In this document: piece by piece, positions 57,170 to 64,000 of the stretch | How positions within the stretch are numbered: position 1 is the first letter of the stretch | Layout of the letters: every line of letters starts with the position of its first letter | Assembly: GCA_032622095.1 (NCBI GenBank) | Contig: CP136061.1 | Coordinates: 83,178,324-83,242,323 of the forward strand | Source of the DNA: Siphonodentalium dalli | Taxonomy: Eukaryota; Mollusca; Scaphopoda; Gadilida; Siphonodentaliidae | Length of the DNA: 64,000 nucleotides | Reading direction: 5' to 3' | The notes under the pieces: model-generated | What the model was told of the DNA's origin: nothing | The model's input: the letters and a program-made list of their open reading frames with translations, nothing else | Database searches by the model: none | Position numbers and translations under genes: made by a program

Positions 57170-57316
57170 AGTCTTCATTCATAATTTCGTTGGTCTGAAA
57201 ATTAGAAGGTGCCGAAAAGTCCAAAGTGCCGAAAAGTCAGGTGCCGAAACGTCCAGGTGCCGAACGGCAACCCCAGGTGCCGAAACGTCCAGGTGCCGAA
57301 ACGTCTAGCATTCCCT

Positions 57317-57914
57317 GTAATTCAGACCAACTGTTACGGCAATTGAATATATATCGTCATATATGACGGTTGTGATAAATATCAAATAATTATATTTGAC
57401 TGTTGTACGAATGGAAATGCAACGGAAAATGTCGGCTATTCTTCGCATATCACCAAAACGAACACCACCTTCTGATTCCAATGTTGACAATTTATTCCAA
57501 CTGAATTGTTGATACACGTGACACTGCAAATGCAAGTCAGAAATATATTGTGTAGGACAGTTTGCATTTCATTAATACTGTGAATGGACAGTCATCTCCT
57601 GCAATCGCCTTCAAGCCAACGATATTACCATCCAAGGATATTGCACCATAAAATATTGCAATTATCCTGCTAAATACGACAATTATGTCGATCATTCGAA
57701 ACGGAAATATCGTCGCCTCATCATTGGATCGGGTTCCAGTCGAAGCGAAATTGAAAAGTCACGTGATCTGCTTTACTCGGAATTTTGACTAGTCACGACG
57801 TCGCGTGGTCAGAACTGTGTACCTTGTGTTATGAGCGTAATATACAATAGTTCCTGTTTTGAATTGAGTTCTATTGCATTTTTATAAGATAGATTGGTTT
57901 ATGTGCCGAAATTA
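57317..57914. other. Intergenic, nothing recognised
   Basis: No supported gene or repeat. The minus-strand frame 57305-57535 has no domain. Confidence 0.4.
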
Positions 57915-58118
57915 CACAATAAAACTTCTGGTCTCTGTTAACAGTAACCACTATTGTTCATTAGCTAAACAATCACACCTTTTTAGACCAGAAAATATTC
58001 GAAATAAAATCAATATTAACCGATAGAAGCATTTCCGGACAGGATTCTTTGACTCATATCTAATACTTTATTCCCCGGTAACTATATAACACATGTTTAC
58101 AAAGAGATAATCCACCTT
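57915..58118 (+). mobile_element. TTAA MITE family 1, right half
   Basis: Contains TCTGGTCTCTGTTAACAGTA, AGACCAGAAAATATTCG and the terminal AAAGAGATAATCCACCT followed by TTAA. A further small piece of the same family (CCTGTCCGGAAACGCTTCTG) lies at about 58381-58440. Confidence 0.8.
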
Positions 58119-58940
58119 TAATACTATACTGCCTAAGTTTGAATCTAGTCCGCCTCCAATATGACTCCAATACTTGACCACACGAAGTGCACCAACTTGA
58201 ACCATTTTGTTTATTCAAATATTTTCCTGGACCAGGATCCAGGAATCTCTGCTGTACTTCAATGTACTTGTGCCAACTGCGCTCGGGTGTGTCGCACTAA
58301 TATTTTGATAGTGACCCCACGCTTGGATCACATTAGGATATGTTGACACCACATGTTGTTCTGTTTAGTGTAAATCCACACCTGTCCGGAAACGCTTCTG
58401 TCAATTAATAATGATTGCTCTATCGATATTTTCTTATACAATGCCATAATTAATTAAAAGTGCATTGAATATTTTCCTATTTTCAATAAAACAATTTATA
58501 TTAAATCGTCCTCGGTGTGCAATTTTCCAATCCTAGTGGTGCTTTTGGTTGGAATTTATTATCAGTTGGAAGGTTTCACGCATCATGTGAAAAAATGTAA
58601 TTTAATGTCGATGGAAGCGAAAACGAAAATTAATCAAGTTGCGAAAACGGATTGGTTAACGTGTGTGGTCGAAATGCCCCATATTCAGCGAATATCCGGG
58701 TCACGTCCCTGAAATAGGCCAAACCCTTTCTCAGACTAAAGATGTTCCATCGGATGGATTTAACACCAAAAACTATCAAAACACACACAGAACGCTCTTT
58801 AATATACACCGTAAAATGGAAAATGAAACAACAAACGTTCTTTGTATATATATGCTTTATTCTCTGATCAAATTTGACATGAGAAAACGAAATTATATAC
58901 AAAAATATGGATATGTACAAAATATACAGTGACCTCTCGA
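58119..58940. other. Intergenic, nothing recognised
   Basis: Except for the MITE fragment near 58381, no gene or repeat is supported. Confidence 0.4.
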
Positions 58941-59070
58941 GGGTCATAATCAGCATTATCAACATCACCTTCATCATCACATCAGTTTCATCCTCAAAAT
59001 AATAGTCATCATTATCATCATCATCATCAGCATCATCAGTCATCATCATCACCATCATCATCACTACATG
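58941..59070. repeat. (ATC)n microsatellite
   Basis: A run of ATC/ATT triplets (TCATCATCATCATCAGCATC and variants) with interruptions. The acidic Asp-rich minus-strand frame 58630-59064 is its translation and is not called a gene. Confidence 0.85.
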
Positions 59071-59164
59071 TAATCGTTGTCGTCGCGACCATCTTCAGCA
59101 TAGCGTCGACGTTGATCATCGTCGTTGTTATCGTAGTCAACATGATCATAATATTCATAATATA

Positions 59165-61228
59165 TATATATCTTTATTTCCTCCGTTTCCGAAGATATCA
59201 AAATATATAACAATAATAGAGACTGTCGTCTCAACATTTACACACAACACATTGAATTGTTATCATATTTTACATAATTATACAACATGACAAGTATCCA
59301 TAAACATTCAGCATACAATCATTATAGTAACATAAATATGCAAGATATCGATAAAGGCATAGGTAGCATGAAATTCAATTGACTTTTGCGGCTGACATTA
59401 TTTAATTTTTGTTGTTGTTGTTGTTGCGGCTGATATTACGATATATTCCTCTCATGTCAGCGCTGCTCATATTGTATATGCCATGTATATTTGCGAAAGT
59501 TTTATACTGTTGACGCGTATACACTTACACTTAAACATTCTCAGCTGCTGTTCGGTCAACATATAATTTCCAAAGATAAGCACATTTCCTCACAAAAAAG
59601 TCGATTAGATAAATTTCAACTTCTGCGGATTCATGTACGAGATCATTACATCTAGATAGAAATATGCGTGTTTTAGATTCAGTATCGAGTGAGTCAAATT
59701 TTAGATAAACGTCCACGTGAAATTCATTTAGTAGTTCATATTCGATAAGATCCCTATCACGATGTAACGAGGAGCTAATGCATGGGACACTATATCTGTG
59801 TATTTTAATCGACAGAGTGAGCAATTTTCTTCTTCGGTTTGTAATATAGACAACAGTCGCGCAACAATTAAATATGACTCTTTGTTTTTGGGGAATTTTC
59901 GACAATTTTGCCATAATTGGGACATATGACGACTGGAATGTATGTCATGGAACCGAATAAGTCTATTATCGCTTAATATGTTTTGTGTCCATTCTGCATC
60001 GTTTATTTCCGACCAATGTTGTCTGACTTTTCGCTTCCATGTTGTCGGATTTAAAAAGGATCTATGACGAATAAACGCTTCCAGTTCCCCTGTCAACTTA
60101 TATTTGTCAAAGATAAAAATGATATCGGCCATGAAATTCCCTGAAAATTTAACGAGGCCCGTCAGATATTGATGTAATCTCGTGAAAAATAATTGTTTAC
60201 CGGTTTTGTTGGATTTTAAGTTGCACAAGGAACCAAAAAATGACATTTTACGTTTTTCAATTATTGCATTTATTGGCGACATACCGACCAAACCGCATGC
60301 TATATTTGTTGATGTTCGTCTATGTAAACCCTGGTAATATTTTATGCAGAATCGATGAGTTTTCTCAAGTCGATCAACACAATTTCTATTGAGATCCCAT
60401 AGTAATTCAGAACCATAAAGACCTTTAGATAAGACTACTGATGAATATAACATCGTGCAACTCTGTGGCGTTATTCCACCGGGATAAACTCCTGCGTTTG
60501 CTAGCATCATGAGTGCACTTCTTAGTTTGTCACAAATGCGTTCAACGAAAGCAGTATTGAAATCATATTTGTCGATGGGTATGCCAAGATGAGTAGTTTC
60601 TGTGCATTCTTCCACCCGATTTGCACACAAAGTCCAATTTTTTGCTCGATTAGAAAATTCATTTTTGGATTCGTTTAAAACCAGAACCGAACATTTATTG
60701 GAGTTATATCTGTACCGCCATTTGTTACTGTATTTTTCACAAATATTACATAATTCCGACAACCCCGTACTACTCAATGAGAGCAATACCATGTCATCTG
60801 CGTGTGTAGGACAAGTATAGTTGACGCCGAGTATAGTAAGACCATATGGTGACTCTGATAACAATTTTATCAATTCGTCTACGTATATCATGTAGTACAG
60901 AGGCGAGAGAATGCTTCCCTGTCTGGCGCCCTGTTGTACATCGAACCAACGCGAATATGTTTCATCATATCGGATACAAAATTGAACAGTTTTGAGTAGT
61001 TGGTTTATCAGTTTAAATGTATGTCCTTGCATTCCACGTTTATGTAGTTTGTATAATAGACAATCAATCCAGACAGTGTCAAATGCTTTCCATACGTCTA
61101 GAAAGAAGCAGTATAATTTCTGATTGCAATCGGAAGTGTAAGAAATGCATTCCCTCAAAAGGTATGATGTCATTGTTGCGCTTACACTTTTTTGGAAACC
61201 ATGTTGTAACGGGTGTACTGAGCAAAGT
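59165..61228 (-). pseudogene. LINE-C: non-LTR retrotransposon, 5'-truncated
   Basis: On the minus strand the main frame (61173-59728, extendable upstream in the same frame through HPLQHGFQKSVSATM) has the RT motifs CFFLDVWKAFDTVW, QGARQGSILSP and PTHADDMVLL. HADD stands for the usual YADD. A long C-terminal domain follows. Near 59790-59810 the frame changes: ENCSLCRLKYTDIVSHAL is followed in another frame by CISSSLHRDRDLIEYELLNE and YLIDFFVRKCAYLW. This is the same layout as the C-terminus of LINE-A. The 3' end reads GGAGGAAATAAAG followed by an AT repeat at about 59165-59190. There is no endonuclease domain; the copy begins inside the RT domain, directly after LINE-B. It is dead by truncation and frameshift. 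Confidence 0.8.
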
Positions 61229-62687
61229 CTACGTAAAAAAAATTACGTCTTTCAAATTGAGTATGTCGTCTAGGATATCAATAGTCGCGTTTTGTATACT
61301 TGTAAATTGTCAGGGCATGAGACGTTTTCTAGCCTCGATTAAACTTTCGCATTCCATCAAGTAGTGCATTTCATCTCCAAGTTGACGTTTATTACACAGA
61401 GGACACAATTCTACGAAGAACAGTGGTGTCGTTCCATCGGCCTTTCTCTATTGGCAGGCGATGATTACTCGTGCGGAATTGGCAGAGAGTTATTCTATTT
61501 TTGGTATCCAAGTAATCCAAATATGTTTCGAATTTTATATCATGTTTGAAAATTTTATATGTGTTGCCTCTGCTAGATTGTTCAATATCAGACAACCAGG
61601 TTGTGCGGAATTGACTATTTAAACTGCGCTTGGGGTATGACATTAATGTTTCTGGACATGGGATATTTTCCATGTTCCAAAATGAATCTGCCCACAATTT
61701 GTTAGGATGGTCTTTATTTTTTCCATCCACTGGAATGTTACTGTTGAAACTTCACATACTTTTATGGCTAGTAAATATAAAGTCTTACAGAATCTGCTCT
61801 GGTTCATATTCTTAATTTTCATCCAATATTTCACAATACGCAGGTTGATTGTATATTCAATGGGCAGTCTCCCACTCTCACCATATAACATAACATTGGG
61901 GGTGGATGATTTCAGATGTAGAACTTGCCTTATAAATTTTCTGTGCATAACTTCAAATATATCATTATTTCCTGACCCCCATACCTGGCAGCAATACAAC
62001 GTGACTGGCAAAATTTTAACTGACAAGCAATGTATTCTAGATTTGGAGATAATTGAATACATTGCCTTAGTTGCTTTATTCATCAAACTTTTTTTTGTAT
62101 TCGAGTACGAGCCTGATTTTGTATGTACAATTCCAAGATAGTTAAAGTTCTTGACAACTTCAATTATATGTCCATTGTATGTAAATATTCTATTTTTAGG
62201 CAGCTTCGTTTTGAAATCAACATTATTTTTGTTTTTTTCAATGTTGACACTTAATTTCCACTTCTCACAGTACTTTTGAAAACTATTAAGTGCTTTCTGC
62301 AAATTTAACGGTGTTTCAGCCATAAGTACGGTGTCATCTGCATATACAATAATAAATAGTTTGACATATGTCTGCAAATGGGTCTCTATATCCCGTGACA
62401 TTTTTGACAAACCCCGAACACCATTCGTATTGAGAAAATCTTCCAGGTCATTGAGGTAAAGTGAGAACAGTAGTGGTGATAGGTAGTCACCTTGTCGTAC
62501 TCCAGACAATCATGGGAAACAATCGGAAGTTGTATTGCCCATACGAACCTTCGATTTGATGTTTGTGTACATATTTATAATAACCGTGAGTAGTTTTCCA
62601 TTTATATCATTGTTAATGAGTTTGTGCCATAGCCCTTTCCTCCACACCTTATCAAATGCTTTCTCAAAATCAATAAATGCACAATAC
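61229..62687 (-). pseudogene. LINE-B: reverse transcriptase, downstream part
   Basis: Read from right to left, the frame gives VYCAFIDFEKAFDKVW, WHKLINNDINGKLLTVI, a TGA stop at 62512-62510, then SGVRQGDYLSPLLFSLYLND, VKLFIIVYADDTVLMAE (catalytic YADD) and LYGESGRLPIEYTINLR. Around 61675-61680 (a short T run) it shifts frame to WNMENIPCPETLMSYPKR and LCQFRTSNHRLPIEKGRW. A further shift near 61400 leads to the cysteine motif ELCPLCNKRQLGDEMHYLME. It ends without a 3' UTR where LINE-C begins (61228). RT type matches the fragment at 23745-24245. One stop and two frameshifts make it inactive. Confidence 0.8.
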
Positions 62688-62966
62688 ACAGTCTAAGTAA
62701 ACTCATACCTAAATATTCATAACAACATTGAATATTAGGTCTGACGGATAACGTCGCTATCTCATTTCCAAGTCCTCGGGATTCCGTAATCTGATTGATT
62801 GCGTAAATTATTTTCCGTCCAATGAAACCGTTATGGGTTAATAAACAAGTGTTAGTGGGCGGAGACTGTCCCATAATGTCACCTCTAAATATAGTAACAG
62901 AGCGGAATTTCGTCGGTATTTCTCCGATCGAAAGCGAGGCTTGCAAATACAACAGAGACAGAAAAA

Positions 62967-63035
62967 ATGGCTTCGAAATTATATATTCGGTATGATTCGG
63001 ATTACTTTGAAGGATGTGCTAGACCTGATAGATAG
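62967..63035 (+). CDS. Short 22-codon frame or first-exon remnant
   Basis: The start AAAAATGG encodes MASKLYIRYDSDYFEGCARP and then DR, up to TAG. It faces the minus-strand frame at 63331-63086. A donor-like GC|GTATGG follows at about 63040. It is shorter than usual for calling a gene and is listed because of its position inside the insertion. Confidence 0.25.
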   Translation: MASKLYIRYDSDYFEGCARPDR

Positions 63036-63085
63036 GCCTGCGTATGGTACCAACTTGGCCTCCCATAAATATAAATAGAACTCAC

Positions 63086-63331
63086 TCATGTCCGTGTATT
63101 TGTCGTAAAAAAGTCATCTGAAACACCGAGGAAATCACTTAATTTTATGCTTTTAAATAGTTCTAAAGCATCATTTTTGATGACGACCTTATTTTTTGCT
63201 CTCGGATGCAGCTTTCCCGTTGATGTGGCGAGTTCATCTCCCGAAAAAGAATAGTCGCACACACGACAAATATTATCTTCTGTAAGTTTATGTCGCGACA
63301 CATGCCTTCTAGGGGTTGATGAGTCGGCCAT
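63086..63331 (-). CDS. Unknown 81-residue protein or first exon with a CxxC motif
   Basis: The start ACAATGG (63331) is good. The protein begins MADSSTPRRHVSRHKLTEDN, then ICRVCDYSF, a Lys-rich piece (HPRAKNKVVIKND) and LFKSIKLSDFLGVSDDFF, up to TGA. A C-x2-C knuckle near the N-terminus followed by a short helix resembles first exons of several animal transposon-carried or lineage-specific genes, but I cannot name the family. It lies wholly inside the 813-bp insertion, so it probably belongs to that element. No clear donor precedes the stop. Confidence 0.45.
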   Translation of the reverse strand: MADSSTPRRHVSRHKLTEDNICRVCDYSFSGDELATSTGKLHPRAKNKVVIKNDALELFKSIKLSDFLGVSDDFFTTNTRT

Positions 63332-63501
63332 TGTTATTGCGAAGCACAACAAATAACACGTGGGGACACCTGTCAATCATCGATGTATTTTTAAAAATCC
63401 GTGACGTCAATTTGGGGAAGCCATTCGCTGAATAGAAATGGTTTTGGCGACATTAGCTCCAGACTCTAGATTTCAAATATAGAGTCGACGTTCACCCAGA
63501 C

Positions 63502-64000
63502 TGCACAATACATATTCCTATTAAGTGCCTTTGAAATTGCCGTTAACATATGTAAAACAAACATATTATCAGTTGTGGAATAACCCTTTCTAAAACCCGC
63601 CTGGTTCTCACAGAGAACTTCTCTTTCTGCAACGTAAGAATATAATCTGTTAGAAAGAATCTTTGTGAACAATTTGCCGAAGCAGCTTAAAAGCGTGATA
63701 GGTCTGTATTTTTTGGATCTTCCTTATTCATCTGTGATAGATTTAGAATTAAGTATTCGGAAGTGTTCTTCAAATTTGTCTATTTCAACTGGGTTATTAG
63801 ATGTTATATCTCGCTTATTAAGTGTAGACCAGAATTTCCTTGAATTTTCTGTTTTTAGTTTAGATAATTCACGTGTGATATTCTCCCTATGTATTGCAAT
63901 TGCGTTGTCCATTTCTCGCTTGTATCTCCTACTCATTTCGCGCATCATTTGTCTTGAACTATCGTTTTGTTTCAGTCTATGATATCGTTTGGCTTTGCGG
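63502..64000 (-). pseudogene. LINE-B: upstream part, with internal deletion
   Basis: On the minus strand 63948-63724 reads RRYKREMDNAIAIHRENITR, KLKTENSRKFWSTLNKRD and FEEHFRILNSKS, the region between endonuclease and RT in LINE ORF2. A TAA at about 63723 is followed at once by YRPITLLSCFGKLFTKILSN and AGFRKGYSTTDNMFVLHML. About 100 residues normally lie between these (around the P-x-x-W...G-x-I-x-P-I-x-K part), so a deletion has joined them. The element continues beyond the window end. Confidence 0.75.

Larger units (their letters stand above)
55690..57316 (+). mobile_element. MULE DNA transposon with repeated GTTTCGGCAC ends
   Basis: The left end holds GACGTTTCGGCAC units at about 55692 and 55743. 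The right end holds at least five units of the complement (AGGTGCCGAAACGTCC) at about 57208-57308. The two ends are inverted relative to each other and surround a Mutator-like transposase. The terminal words (GGGTGCAGGACGTTTCGG left, complement AATGCTAGACGTTTCGG right) mark the likely borders; the 9-bp target duplication could not be fixed. A poly-A run and AATAAAG lie at 57146-57170. Confidence 0.7.
62689..63501. mobile_element. 813-bp insertion inside LINE-B with 11-bp target duplication
   Basis: The RT frame breaks between NMYCA (63512 side) and VYCAFIDF (62688 side). The 11-bp word TGCACAATACA is present at both junctions (62678-62688, 63502-63512). The inserted DNA begins CAGTCTAAGTAAACTC and ends GACGTTCACCCAGAC. 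The complement of the right end (GTCTGGGTGAAC) matches the left end imperfectly (GTCTAAGTAAAC), so it may be a DNA transposon with short inverted ends. It carries two short convergent coding starts (62967-63035 and 63331-63086). Confidence 0.75.

Noticed and set aside
58630-59064. Asp-rich acidic protein on the minus strand
   Set aside because: The acidic stretch is the translation of an (ATC)n microsatellite, and the rest has no domain.

Overview
This is a gene-poor, AT-rich stretch of an animal nuclear genome. Genes are split by introns with GT-AG borders and matching codon phases. Most of the sequence is transposons, MITEs, inverted repeats and satellites. The many TACATGTA-type words, a tRNA-derived SINE with a CAATCAATC tail, roughly 150-bp tandem repeats carrying the phrase GAGTTATGGCCC, and the LINE types all suggest a marine lophotrochozoan, most likely a mollusc. 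The species cannot be told from the window.

Host genes. Three loci look like host genes. (1) A SAM-domain, SAMD3-like gene on the + strand, with four exons whose phases join (9993-10581, 12217-12402, 13166-13253, 16246-16410). (2) A C2H2 zinc-finger gene on the - strand (25263-26477, 14 finger repeats), with decayed fingers on both sides. (3) An SLC43-like membrane transporter on the - strand, with four phase-compatible exons between 49174 and 45110. All three are partial here.

Mobile elements. A CACTA-like transposase with an N-terminal zinc finger lies at 3938-6502 and is broken by two frame changes. A MULE transposase in three exons lies inside terminal repeats (about 55690-57316). There are three LINE loci (23745-24245; 42849-43756; 59165-64000), a hAT-type MITE with an 8-bp duplication (9120-9442), two TTAA-flanked families, mariner-like hairpins, several near-perfect hairpins and one SINE.

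Structural DNA. Four regions stand out. (a) 17513-21816 is a 4.3-kb inverted repeat whose arms hold a 148-bp satellite built from decayed zinc-finger coding sequence. (b) 28632-30545 is a field of short CTTAAG-centred palindromes. (c) 40373-42415 is a GC-rich foldback element with 32-bp palindromes. (d) 49171-50515 and 51739-54549 are two arrays, about 50 and 104 copies, of one 27-bp unit that is open in all six reading frames. Array (d) abuts an exon of the SLC43-like gene. On the gene's strand each unit starts like a 5' splice site and, in one of its three variants, ends like a 3' splice site. Regions (a) and (d) are the best candidates for something undescribed.

Limits. Homology calls come from motif and family recognition without database searches. 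Exon borders are read from splice consensus and phase, not from transcripts.
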